A stretch of DNA of 64,000 nt, taken from contig JBBDYH010000136.1 in NCBI GenBank assembly GCA_040901795.1, positions 1-64,000 of the forward strand, given 5' to 3'. This DNA comes from JBBDYH01 sp040901795. Its GTDB lineage: Bacteria > Planctomycetota > Planctomycetia > Pirellulales > JALHPA01. The notes under the pieces were generated by a model, which was given only the letters and a program-made list of their open reading frames with translations, did no database searches and was not told the DNA's origin. Of this stretch, positions 25,064-33,880 are shown piece by piece (position 1 is the stretch's first letter; each line of letters starts with the position of its first letter). The translations under genes and the position numbers were made by a program.

Positions 25064-25106
25064 GGGTGGCTAACCGGAATCGAACCGGCAACCTCAAGAG
25101 CCACAA
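25064..25106. repeat. attR: 43-bp direct repeat within tRNA-His
   Basis: Identical to attL at 15940-15982. It runs from the anticodon loop to the 3' end of the tRNA, so integration rebuilds a complete tRNA at this end and leaves the partial copy at the other. Confidence 0.93.
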
Positions 25107-25139
25107 TCTTGCGCTCTAACCGATTGAGCTATAGCCACC
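25064..25139 (-). tRNA. tRNA-His (GTG)
   Basis: Read on the minus strand from 25139, it starts GGTGGCTATAGCTC, with D arm GCTC/GAGC, anticodon stem CAAGA/TCTTG around the loop TTGTGGC (anticodon GTG), T arm with GGTTCGATTCC, and acceptor end GCCACC. The extra 5' G pairs with a C opposite, as is typical of tRNA-His. The CCA end is not encoded. The tRNA is the insertion target of the element, and its 3' half is attR. Confidence 0.95.
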
Positions 25140-25321
25140 ATCATAGGTTATGGCGCACCGGCCGGTCCGGCCGCTCGCCACACCGTTCAAGTTAGCAAGA
25201 AATCCGTTGCCGGCAAGCCCAGATGACAGGACACGACGCCTCCCCAAGAGGTTCGATAGTAACGAACTTAGAGTCATTCGCTCGCGCTGCGGTATCCTGC
25301 CGGGAAGTCTCCGAAAGCTAG

Positions 25322-25349
25322 TGGACATGGATACATAAGTGTCTATAAT
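25322..25349 (+). promoter_or_regulatory. Strong sigma-70-type promoter
   Basis: TGGACA (25322-25327) and TATAAT (25344-25349) are separated by 16 bp; the pair differs from consensus at one position. It drives the small gene at 25380, whose start lies about 25 nt past the expected transcription start. The stretch 25140-25321 shows no gene. Confidence 0.65.
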
Positions 25350-25379
25350 GACACCACAGCCATGTCACGGAGAACCCCA

Positions 25380-25574
25380 ATGAACACGACTGTTTTTCCA
25401 AGGGAATCCATTGACCATGATACGCGTTTACGCAAACCTCAGCCCATCGCCGAAGTGATGGCTGAAGTGCTGGCGCGGTACGGCTTGCCGGAAGCACCAC
25501 ACGTCTCCGAACGAGCGGTCGGTTATCCGCCAGCACATTCGGCCGAACCTATCACCGCGCTTGCAATGGCATAG
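25380..25574 (+). CDS. Small hypothetical protein
   Basis: This 64-residue protein begins MNTTVFPRESIDHDTRLRK and continues with an amphipathic helix (PIAEVMAEVLARYGLPEAP). It has a near-consensus promoter upstream and a CGGAGA Shine-Dalgarno 9 nt before the ATG, better signals than most short frames here. I recognise no family. An in-frame ATG at 25362 lacks a Shine-Dalgarno. Confidence 0.5.
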   Translation: MNTTVFPRESIDHDTRLRKPQPIAEVMAEVLARYGLPEAPHVSERAVGYPPAHSAEPITALAMA

Positions 25575-25576
25575 CT

Positions 25577-25621
25577 GCCCCATCTCCCAGTCTCCCAGTC
25601 TCCCAGTCTCCCTCTCTCCCT
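25577..25621. repeat. Short tandem repeat (about 8 bp)
   Basis: CTCCCAGT is repeated in tandem about three times with flanking degenerate CTCCC units, immediately after the small gene. Similar 7-8-bp tandem repeats recur at gene borders near 39615, 46430, 47220, 48900, 49815 and 50340. Confidence 0.6.
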
Positions 25622-26401
25622 TCACGGCCACTTAGGCTTCCGCTTCTCGAGAAACGCGGACAGCCCCTCGGCGGCCGCTTCGGTCGTCCGAGCGGTCGCA
25701 CTGAAGGCCGCCCCGGCGGCCAACTGTGTGGTCAGCGTCTCGCCGATTGTCTCATTCAGCATCCGCTTGGTCATCAACAGCGCCTCAGGCGCGCTTTGGG
25801 CGCATTCGCCGGCGAGCTGCTGTCCGCGCACCCAGAGCTGGTCCGACTTGATCAGCTCATGAACCAGCCCAATGCGATGCGCCTCGTCGCTGTCGATCGT
25901 GCCCGCCGTGAGCATTGCATACGCCGCCCGGCCACCGCCGATGCGAAACGTCAGCAAGGGCGCCACTACGCCGGCGACGAGACCGCGCTTGGGCTCCGGC
26001 AAGCCAAACGTCGCCTCCGGCGCGGCCAACACGATATCGCAAGCCAGCACCAGGCCGAGGCCGCCCGCCAGAGCCGGGCCTTGCACCGCTGCGATCAGCG
26101 GCTTGGGGAAGCGCAGCATCGTTTCCAACAGATCGCGGTAGACCAGTGCGTCGTCGTGCCAGCGCGCCAGCGCATCGGCGTCTTTGCTGGTGGCTTGCAT
26201 TTCTGCCAGATCCATGCCGGCGCAAAACGCCGGCCCCGCCGCCGAGACGATCACCGCGCGCACGCCGCGCTGGCCATGCAGGTCGTGCAGCGCCTGGTCG
26301 AGATCGGCGATCAGCTCGCGCGACAGCGCATTGCGCTTTTCGGGCCGGTTCAGCACCAGCGTGCCCGTGTGTTCGTGGACGTGTACTTTAACGAGGGACA
26401 T
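25622..26401 (-). CDS. Enoyl-CoA hydratase/isomerase family protein (crotonase fold; LiuC/AtuE-like)
   Basis: This 259-residue protein starts MSLVKVHVHEHTGTLVLNRP. The crotonase motifs are RPEKRNALSRELIADL, the first oxyanion-hole segment PAFCAGMDLAEM, the second AAVQGPALAGGLGLVLACDIVLA, and ATFGLPEPKRGLVAG, where the Glu of GLPEPKRG matches the acidic catalytic position. Length is usual. It hydrates or isomerises an enoyl-CoA. Its neighbours, an AtuA-type protein and a biotin-dependent carboxyltransferase, point to leucine or acyclic terpenoid breakdown, where a methylglutaconyl-CoA-type hydratase is needed. Exact substrate not provable here. Confidence 0.85.
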   Translation of the reverse strand: MSLVKVHVHEHTGTLVLNRPEKRNALSRELIADLDQALHDLHGQRGVRAVIVSAAGPAFCAGMDLAEMQATSKDADALARWHDDALVYRDLLETMLRFPKPLIAAVQGPALAGGLGLVLACDIVLAAPEATFGLPEPKRGLVAGVVAPLLTFRIGGGRAAYAMLTAGTIDSDEAHRIGLVHELIKSDQLWVRGQQLAGECAQSAPEALLMTKRMLNETIGETLTTQLAAGAAFSATARTTEAAAEGLSAFLEKRKPKWP

Positions 26402-26416
26402 GCGCGAAGGGTTCAG

Positions 26417-26474
26417 GTTGGAGTTCAGCCTTCAGGCTGTGGCCTTGCGGACAAGCTGAAGTTTGAACTCCAAC
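26417..26474. repeat. REP-like inverted repeat
   Basis: GTTGGAGTTCA (26417-26427) and TGAACTCCAAC (26464-26474) form an 11-bp perfect inverted repeat with weaker inner pairing (AGCCTTCAGGCT). Single arms of the same family, GTTGGAGTTCAAGCTT, occur at 48737 and 49627. Confidence 0.65.
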
Positions 26475-26476
26475 GG

Positions 26477-26785
26477 TTAGGCGTCAGGAAGTTCCAGGTC
26501 TAAGATCGCTGTGCCGAGCAGCTTGCCTTGCGTATCGATCCGCAGCGACTGGCTGGCGCCGCCGGCAAGCGCATTGTACAGGATGAAGTTCAAAGCACCG
26601 ATGCGTGGCAACTCGAAACGCTCGACGCGAGAAACGCCAAGGCCGCGAAAGAACTCGCCGACGCGATCAGCCGTCAAATGGCGTTGCAGTTGTTCAAAGG
26701 CAGCGGCGTCATTGGCCACAACGCCGATGTTTGCGTGGTTGCCTTTATCGCCGGAACGAGCGTGAGCGAGATCGGAGAGCTTCAT
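26477..26785 (-). CDS. AtuA C-terminal-like small subunit
   Basis: This 102-residue protein begins MKLSDLAHARSGDKGNHANI, the hallmark start of the small ferredoxin-fold-like domain that forms the C-terminus of AtuA/DUF1446 proteins. Here it is a separate gene. The ATG at 26785 overlaps the end of the large AtuA-like gene by 4 nt, so the two are coupled and probably form a complex. The remaining sequence (VERFELPRIGALNFILYNAL, ending in LGTAILDLELPDA) also fits that domain. Confidence 0.82.
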   Translation of the reverse strand: MKLSDLAHARSGDKGNHANIGVVANDAAAFEQLQRHLTADRVGEFFRGLGVSRVERFELPRIGALNFILYNALAGGASQSLRIDTQGKLLGTAILDLELPDA

Positions 26786-28164
26786 GGGGATTCCTTTTCC
26801 GCCATCCACTCGCGGGCGGTGCGGACTTCGACTTGGGTATCGATCACCTCGCGTGGCACAAGCGTCGGCCAATAGGCAAACACCGGCCGCACTTGAGGCC
26901 GTCCGGTCGCGTAGCCCGCGATGCCAGGCGGGCCGCTCGTGATCAAAGGCGCGAACTCCTTGGTAAAACGCTCCAGCGGCTCGCGGCGCGAATCACGGGC
27001 CGTGACGCGCAGCATGACTTCGCGAACGCCGTCCGGAGCTGCATGTAAGCCGGGAACCGCCTGGCCGGCGCCCAGGCACTCGACATGCCAGCCTGCGAAC
27101 TCCAGACCCGTGCGGGCCAGGCGGCGGCGGATCATTTCGCCGCAGGCGTGTGCCTTTGAGACACAATCGTTTCCGTAGATCAGCAATTGCCCGCTCGCCA
27201 TGTACCCGTCGTGATAGGCCAGCGAGACTTTGTACTGATCGGGCGGGGGCCGGCCGGTGGCGCCGCGGACCGCCACGCGGTTGTCGCCTGTTTCTGCAAG
27301 CTCGATGGTTGTGAAGTCAACATCGACATCCGGCGTGAGGTAATGTGCCGGGTCCCCAATCTCGTAGACGAGCTGCTCGGCGACGGTGCGGCGGTTGACG
27401 GCGCCGCCGCTGTCGGCAGGCTTTGTGATGACACACGAGCCGTCTCGTTCGAGCTCCGCGATCGGGTAACCGACGTCGGCGAGATTCAGCGCTTGCCAAT
27501 CGTGATGCAATCCGCCGCTCACCTGAGCACCGCACTCGATCAAATGCCCTGCGACCGAAGCGCCCGCCACGGTGTTCCAATCGTCCCAGGTCCAGTCAAA
27601 GTGGTCCGCGGCCGGGCCAACGGCGAGCGAGGCATCGGCCACTCGGCCGGTGATCACCAGTTCGGCGCCGGCCGCCAGTGCGTCGGCGATCGGCCGAGCG
27701 CCGAGATAGGCGTTCGCACAGACGATGGGCTGCGCGAGATCGGCCAGCGGCTCACCGGTATCAAGATGCACAAACCGGCAGCCGGCGTCTCGCAGCTCGA
27801 ACAGCCGTGGCAACAGATCATCGCCTGTCACGACGCCGATCCGCCGCGACGATAGTCCGGAACTCACGAGTACGGCGCCCGCGGCATGCGCGCAGGCGAG
27901 CGGGTTGACGCCGCCGGCGTTGGTCACAATGCGGAGTCGCGGCTGCCGTGTCAGGGCCGGGACCAGGCTTACCAGGACGGTCAGAAAATCTTCGGCATAG
28001 CCTAGCCGCGGGTTTTTCTCGCGCTGTCGCGCCAGGATCGACATCGTCAGCTCGGCCAGATACTCGAGCGTGAGGTAATCCACCTCGGCTCGCTCGACGG
28101 TCAACCGCGGAGCGTCAAGGTTGTCGCCCAAAAACCCGGCGGCGTTGGCGATGCGAAGGGGCAT
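26782..28164 (-). CDS. DUF1446 / AtuA-family large protein
   Basis: This 460-residue protein begins MPLRIANAAGFLGDNLDAP, the AtuA family opening (R-I-x-N-x-x-G-F-x-G-D). Further matches are LTLEYLAELTMSILARQREK, NAGGVNPLACAHA, ELVITGRVADASLAVGP and YDHLIECGAQVSGG-like GHLIECGAQVSGG. The start at 28164 was chosen over 28197 on this basis. AtuA proteins are needed for acyclic terpene (citronellol/geraniol) use, though their reaction is undefined. Together with the coupled small subunit, crotonase and carboxyltransferase it suggests branched-chain or isoprenoid acyl-CoA breakdown. No biotin carboxylase subunit is seen within the window. Confidence 0.85.
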   Translation of the reverse strand: MPLRIANAAGFLGDNLDAPRLTVERAEVDYLTLEYLAELTMSILARQREKNPRLGYAEDFLTVLVSLVPALTRQPRLRIVTNAGGVNPLACAHAAGAVLVSSGLSSRRIGVVTGDDLLPRLFELRDAGCRFVHLDTGEPLADLAQPIVCANAYLGARPIADALAAGAELVITGRVADASLAVGPAADHFDWTWDDWNTVAGASVAGHLIECGAQVSGGLHHDWQALNLADVGYPIAELERDGSCVITKPADSGGAVNRRTVAEQLVYEIGDPAHYLTPDVDVDFTTIELAETGDNRVAVRGATGRPPPDQYKVSLAYHDGYMASGQLLIYGNDCVSKAHACGEMIRRRLARTGLEFAGWHVECLGAGQAVPGLHAAPDGVREVMLRVTARDSRREPLERFTKEFAPLITSGPPGIAGYATGRPQVRPVFAYWPTLVPREVIDTQVEVRTAREWMAEKESP

Positions 28165-28239
28165 GCGGAGGACGCGAGTCAAGGAACACAGATGCACACA
28201 GACGAGAACAGATGCACAGAGATGTTAGTCGTCACACTG

Positions 28240-28476
28240 TCAGATCTTGGTGGCCGAAATGATGCGGACCGTGCGGTCGGGGTACATTTCACGATAGAAG
28301 CGTCCGGCAATTCGCTTGGCGCCAAGCGGCGACTTCGCGAAGCAGATAAGTTGTCTGTTCCGCGTACCGATTCGGGCAACAGCGCAGAACTGCTTCTTGT
28401 CGGGCGGGCTCAGGCCGCGGGCGAGTTTAACCACGTTCGAGTGACGAATCGCCTCAGCGTTCCGCGGCTTGATCAA
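28240..28476 (-). CDS. Hypothetical protein with probable TTG start
   Basis: This roughly 78-residue frame reads IKPRNAEAIRHSNVVKLARG after the start, then CAVARIGTRNRQLICFAKSP and GRFYREMYPDRTVRIISATKI. The only plausible start near its coupled neighbour is TTG at 28476, 2 nt past the stop of the gene at 28479-28670. The protein is basic with a compact alpha/beta look. Together with the small acidic partner it could be a two-gene module (toxin-antitoxin-like), but I recognise neither family. Inserted inside the acyl-CoA cluster. Confidence 0.45.
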   Translation of the reverse strand: MIKPRNAEAIRHSNVVKLARGLSPPDKKQFCAVARIGTRNRQLICFAKSPLGAKRIAGRFYREMYPDRTVRIISATKI

Positions 28477-28478
28477 TG

Positions 28479-28670
28479 TCAGCTCCCTTCTTTCGGCTGC
28501 GCTTCCGCCGGAGCGGATTGTTCTTCGTCTAGCGCAGACTCGTGAAGTAGCTCGGCATATACATCGTCTTCCGGGTTGCCCCATATCCTCGCCATCGAGA
28601 AGCCGCTCGCGGCCATCCAGAACTCGCGATCGTCCATGTCGTCGTCGGCAGTATCCATCGGATCTTGCAT
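28479..28670 (-). CDS. Small acidic hypothetical protein
   Basis: This 63-residue protein begins MQDPMDTADDDMDDREFWMA. It is strongly acidic (Asp/Glu) with a central aromatic segment FWMAASGFSMARIWGNPEDD and an acidic tail. It lies 2 nt upstream of a basic 78-residue protein, a charge pairing that would suit a complex. The ATG at 28670 follows several in-frame residues of poor composition. Family unknown. Confidence 0.5.
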   Translation of the reverse strand: MQDPMDTADDDMDDREFWMAASGFSMARIWGNPEDDVYAELLHESALDEEQSAPAEAQPKEGS

Positions 28671-28707
28671 GCTGGTACCCGGAGAGTAGATCACAGGATT
28701 CAGCATT

Positions 28708-30327
28708 CTACACCTGAAACACCCCCAGCCGAAACGGCTCGTCGCTGGCATGGCGCGTTACGATCTCCAGCGACTGAATCAGTACATCCCGCGTGTCCAC
28801 CGGATCAAGGATCGCATCTACCCAGCCGCGCGCGGCGGCGTAGCGGATGTCCATTTGCCGCTCGTAGTCCCCTTTGACTTTGTCGCGAAGTTGAGCCAGC
28901 TCGTCGGCGTCGACCTTATGCCCCTGCCGCTCCAGACTTTTGATCGTAACGTCCAGTAACGTCGAAGTCGCTTGCTCGCCCCCCATCACCGCGTAACGCG
29001 CGGTGGGCCAGGCATAAATCAGCCGGGGATCGAAGGCCTTGCCGCACAGCGCGTAATTGCCCGCGCCAAATGACCCTCCGGTGATGACGGTCAGCTTGGG
29101 CACGCGGCTGTTGCTCACGGCGTTGACCAACTTGGCGCCGGCTTTGATGATCCCTTCCTGCTCACTGTCGCGGCCGACCATGAAGCCGTTGACGTCTTGC
29201 AGGAAAACAATCGGCAGCCAGTCCTGGTTGCAGTTGAGGATGAACCGCGCCGCCTTTTCGGCGCTATCGACGTAGATCACGCCCCCAAACTGCAGCGGCC
29301 CCTCGGCCGGCCGGACGCGCCGCCGCTGGTTGGCGACGATCCCGACTGCAAACCCGCCCAACCGCGCCGTTCCGCAGACCAAAGTGCCCCCGTATTCGGG
29401 CTTGTACTCGGCGAAGCTCTCGGCATCGACGACGCACTCAATCACGTCGCGGACCTCGTACTCGTCGCGCGGGTTGCCGCTGACAATCTTGTCGAGTTCT
29501 TCGGCGGCGCCGCTTGCCGGACGTGCCGCGATGCGTGAAAACGGCGCGACCGGCAATCCATCATCGGGCCGGATCAATGCGGCCAGCTCGCGCAGCCGCG
29601 CGAGGCAGGCTTCGTCGTTCGGCTCGCGGTAATCGATCGTGCCGCTGACCTGCGCGTGCATCGCCGCGCCCCCTAGCTCTTCATGCGAAACCTCCTGGCC
29701 AATCGCGCTTTTGACCAGCGCCGGCCCGGCGAGGTACAGACCGGAGCCTTCGGCCATAACCAGCTTGTCACAAAGTACGGGCAAATAGCCGCCGCCCGCG
29801 ACGCAGTTGCCCATAATCGCGGCGAGCTGCGAGAGGCCCATCGCCGAGATCACGGCGTTGTTCCGGAAAATGCGGCCGAAGTCATCCTCATCCGGAAATA
29901 CGTCTTCCTGCAGCGGCAGAAAGACGCCTGCCGAATCGACCAGATAAACGAGCGGCAGCCGGTTCTGCATCGCCACGCGCTGGGCGCGGAGCACCTTTTT
30001 CGTCGTGGCCGGAAAGAACGCTCCGGCCTTCACGGTGGCGTCGTTGGCGACGATCACAAACCGCCGGCCGGCCACGGTCCCGATCCCCGTCGCCACGCCT
30101 GCGGCAGGCGCCCCGCCCCAACCGTCGTACATCTTCCAGCCAGCCCACAAACCGAGCTCGAGAAAATATGTCCCCGGGTCAATCAGCCGGTCGATCCGCT
30201 CGCGCGCCGTGAGCCGGCCCTTGTCGTGCTGCCGCTCAATCGCTTTGGCACCGCCGCCAAGGCGCAATAGTGCTTGCTCCTCGTTGAGGCGAGACGCGGC
30301 AGCGGGGAGTAATCGTGCTGAATGCAT
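28708..30327 (-). CDS. Acyl-CoA carboxylase beta subunit (carboxyltransferase; MccB/AtuC/LiuB-like)
   Basis: This 539-residue protein has both carboxyltransferase halves. The N-terminal half has KAIERQHDKGRLTARERIDRL, FVIVANDATVKAGAFFP, PLVYLVDSAGVFLPLQ and AGGGYLPVLCDKLVMAEGSGLYLAGP. The C-terminal half has FAVGIVANQRRR, RFILNCNQDWLPIVFLQDVNGFMVG and TVITGGSFGAGNYALCGKAFDPRLIYAWP. This closely fits methylcrotonyl-CoA or geranoyl-CoA carboxylase beta chains, which move carboxyl from biotin to the substrate. The biotin carboxylase/BCCP alpha chain is not in the window. Length is usual (about 535). Confidence 0.92.
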   Translation of the reverse strand: MHSARLLPAAASRLNEEQALLRLGGGAKAIERQHDKGRLTARERIDRLIDPGTYFLELGLWAGWKMYDGWGGAPAAGVATGIGTVAGRRFVIVANDATVKAGAFFPATTKKVLRAQRVAMQNRLPLVYLVDSAGVFLPLQEDVFPDEDDFGRIFRNNAVISAMGLSQLAAIMGNCVAGGGYLPVLCDKLVMAEGSGLYLAGPALVKSAIGQEVSHEELGGAAMHAQVSGTIDYREPNDEACLARLRELAALIRPDDGLPVAPFSRIAARPASGAAEELDKIVSGNPRDEYEVRDVIECVVDAESFAEYKPEYGGTLVCGTARLGGFAVGIVANQRRRVRPAEGPLQFGGVIYVDSAEKAARFILNCNQDWLPIVFLQDVNGFMVGRDSEQEGIIKAGAKLVNAVSNSRVPKLTVITGGSFGAGNYALCGKAFDPRLIYAWPTARYAVMGGEQATSTLLDVTIKSLERQGHKVDADELAQLRDKVKGDYERQMDIRYAAARGWVDAILDPVDTRDVLIQSLEIVTRHASDEPFRLGVFQV

Positions 30328-30637
30328 GGGTGCGTGCGGTTAGCTTAACGCTCGGCGACGGCAACGTATCTTATCGAGTACAGGTGCGTTTCGCGCTACA
30401 CCGGCGTCTCGTTCTGAGATGAGTATCTCATTGCGATACGGATTCGTTTAGGTCGCCACAGTACTGCTCGACAGCCGGTTAACAACCTAAACGACTGCGC
30501 GGCAGCGGCTTAAGGATACTCTCTCGTTGTCGGCTCGATTGCCACGGTACTCTGGCACGCCCATTGCAAATCCCGCAAACCGCTCGACATCATTCAACGA
30601 TCAGCGGCAGGACCTGCGAAGAAAAACGGAGACACCC
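30328..30637. promoter_or_regulatory. Divergent intergenic region with inverted repeat
   Basis: The 310 bp separate the carboxyltransferase start (minus) from the exported-protein start (plus). A 9-bp perfect inverted repeat, CGTTTAGGT (30445-30453) and ACCTAAACG (30485-30493), has 31 bp between the arms and could be a regulator site. No clear -35/-10 pair was found. Confidence 0.35.
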
Positions 30638-31309
30638 ATGAACGTTCGACTGTTCACCGCAGCGCTTGTTTTGGCCGGAACATTGTCCGCCCCGGCGTTG
30701 GCCGAAGTCCCTGGCGAGTATTTCTACGGCTATCGGCCGGCCTCGTCGACCGCGCTGGGCGATGCCCTCCACGGCGGCAGCCAGGTGATTCGCAGCACCG
30801 GCGAGGCGGTCCGGAATGGGTCCGTAGCGGCAGTGAATCTCGAGCGGGCCAAGAGCCAGTATTTGCGAAACAATTACGAAGCGACCAAGATCTTTTGGGA
30901 AAAGCGCTTACTCTACAAGGAGAAGTCGGCACAACTGCGTGGGCAACCGCTAACCTCCGACCAAATCCGGAAGATCGCTCGCGATGCTGCGCCGGATCGG
31001 TTGAATACGCTGCAGCTTTCGCCCACCACCGGCGCGATCAACTGGCCGGAGGCCTTGATGCGCCCCGAGTTCGATAAACTGCGGCCGGAGGTGGAGAAGA
31101 TCTTCGTAAACCGGACCGTCGCGAACAGCGGTTCAGGCAGCAGCAGCGAGACCGCCATTGCCAGGCTGACCAAAGCCATGCATCAGGACCTCAAGGCACA
31201 GATCAATGTAATGAGCACCAATGAGTACATGGTCGCGAGAAGCTTCCTTCGCAGCCTGGCGTATGAGGCACGGTTCGTGCCCGGCCTGGAGGGCGTGGCC
31301 CAGCGGTAG
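30638..31309 (+). CDS. Exported hypothetical protein
   Basis: This 223-residue protein begins MNVRLFTAALVLAGTLSAPALAEVPG, a clear signal peptide with an A-L-A cleavage site. The ATG at 30638 has GGAG just upstream. The mature part is helical, with YLRNNYEATKIFWEKRLLYKEKSAQLRG and a DAAPDRLNTLQLSPTTGAINWP segment, patterns I associate with exported planctomycete proteins of unknown function. No enzyme motif. The gene is monocistronic and ends at a clean terminator. Confidence 0.75.
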   Translation: MNVRLFTAALVLAGTLSAPALAEVPGEYFYGYRPASSTALGDALHGGSQVIRSTGEAVRNGSVAAVNLERAKSQYLRNNYEATKIFWEKRLLYKEKSAQLRGQPLTSDQIRKIARDAAPDRLNTLQLSPTTGAINWPEALMRPEFDKLRPEVEKIFVNRTVANSGSGSSSETAIARLTKAMHQDLKAQINVMSTNEYMVARSFLRSLAYEARFVPGLEGVAQR

Positions 31310-31342
31310 TACGCTTGTAGACTGCGGACTTTCTGGGGCAGA

Positions 31343-31378
31343 GCGGGCCTTCACCGTTGTGGAGGCCCGCATCTTTTT
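31343..31378 (+). terminator. Intrinsic terminator
   Basis: GCGGGCCT (31343-31350) pairs with AGGCCCGC (31363-31370) across a 12-nt loop and is followed by ATCTTTTT. It lies 34 bp after the exported-protein stop. Confidence 0.85.
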
Positions 31379-31493
31379 GCGCGCCAACGAAAGCGCCAAC
31401 GGTGTTAGGCTCAGTCGCGTGCCGACGTTCTGGGACCCCAAAAACCGCTAACTGACAAGAATCTCGGCTTGCAGTGGTGCGGCACTAGGGTTT

Positions 31494-31502
31494 TGCTAGA
31501 AT
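31494..31502 (+). promoter_or_regulatory. Possible extended -10 promoter of the sigma-factor gene
   Basis: TGCTAGAAT (TG at 31494-31495, TAGAAT at 31497-31502) matches an extended -10. No good -35 is present. The gene starts 332 bp further on, so the leader would be long. The region 31379-31833 holds no gene. Confidence 0.35.
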
Positions 31503-31833
31503 ACCTAATCGATTCAGATTACCCATTCGCGAATGCAGCGTCTTTGCTGACCCGTTTGAACGACAGCCGTCACTTTCTGGTGAGTGTTGCAATAGTACAA
31601 CCCCTCAGGGGCGAAGAGGTTGTGTAAGGGCAACGGCAACCATCCGGCCGGCATTCGCTCGGCCAATACGACATTCCACCTAAAGTCTTCGCTCCTTTAA
31701 GGTTAGCTCATTGCCTTTGCGCGCCTGGTCTAGCCCGGCACTCGACATGCTTCCACGGAATAGCTCCAGGCTGCCGCTGACTCTCGTCGCGAGTCCGGCA
31801 GCGCTGGTTCCACACTACTCTTTGGAGGCGCCC

Positions 31834-33561
<1,728 letters not shown>

Positions 33562-33567
33562 CTTTTG

Positions 33568-33672
33568 GATTGCGGCGACTCGTCGCTGCGCGTTCATGGA
33601 CTGCGACGACTCGTCGTCGCTTTGGATTTCCACCAGCGCTGCGCCTTTGTACTGCGACGAATTGCCGTCGCT
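33568..33672. repeat. REP-like hairpins (GACTCGTC family)
   Basis: Hairpins such as GCGACGA-CTCG-TCGTCGC followed by TTTGGATTTC, with a weaker copy just upstream (GCGGCGACTCGTCGCTGC) and a TGCGACGAATTGCCGTCGC variant downstream. The same family, GCGATGA-CTCG-TCATCGC plus TTTGGATTTC, is at 53543-53652. The remaining bases up to 33880 hold no gene. Confidence 0.7.
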
Positions 33673-33880
33673 TTCTTTTTCAAGCAGCGCTTCAAGTGAA
33701 TCGCCAGAAGCTTCAATCCAGCTCACCGATTTGCGGATTACCGCAATCCCCGCGCTTCTGCTTTTTCGTTGCTTTCTTCATCATGTCTAATTATGGTGAC
33801 GATAGACGTGGAGGAGACGCCTGCGGGAAACCACAGTCGTTGTAACTTTTCACGATCTCGTATGGTACGGAGGCGAGGCC

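Larger units (their letters stand above)
15940..25106. mobile_element. 9.1-kb integrated phage-satellite-like element in tRNA-His
   Basis: The element is bounded by identical 43-bp direct repeats, 15940-15982 and 25064-25106, whose starts are 9,124 bp apart. The right copy is the 3' part of an intact tRNA-His; the left copy is the displaced duplicate. Every gene inside is on the minus strand, in the order integrase, regulator, DUF1580/Xis-like, primase/DUF3987, two small genes, small terminase, four small genes and capsid, ending at an intrinsic terminator. A CRISPR-like array lies between that terminator and attL. Large terminase, portal, protease and tail genes are missing, so it probably depends on a helper phage. 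Capsid-forming phage-inducible islands are the closest known analogy; that is inference. Confidence 0.88.

Noticed and set aside
15940..25106. cas genes within the element
   Set aside because: I checked each frame of the element for Cas1, Cas2, RuvC/HNH, Cas3 and RAMP-like motifs and saw none; all sizeable genes are accounted for by integrase, replication, terminase and capsid families.
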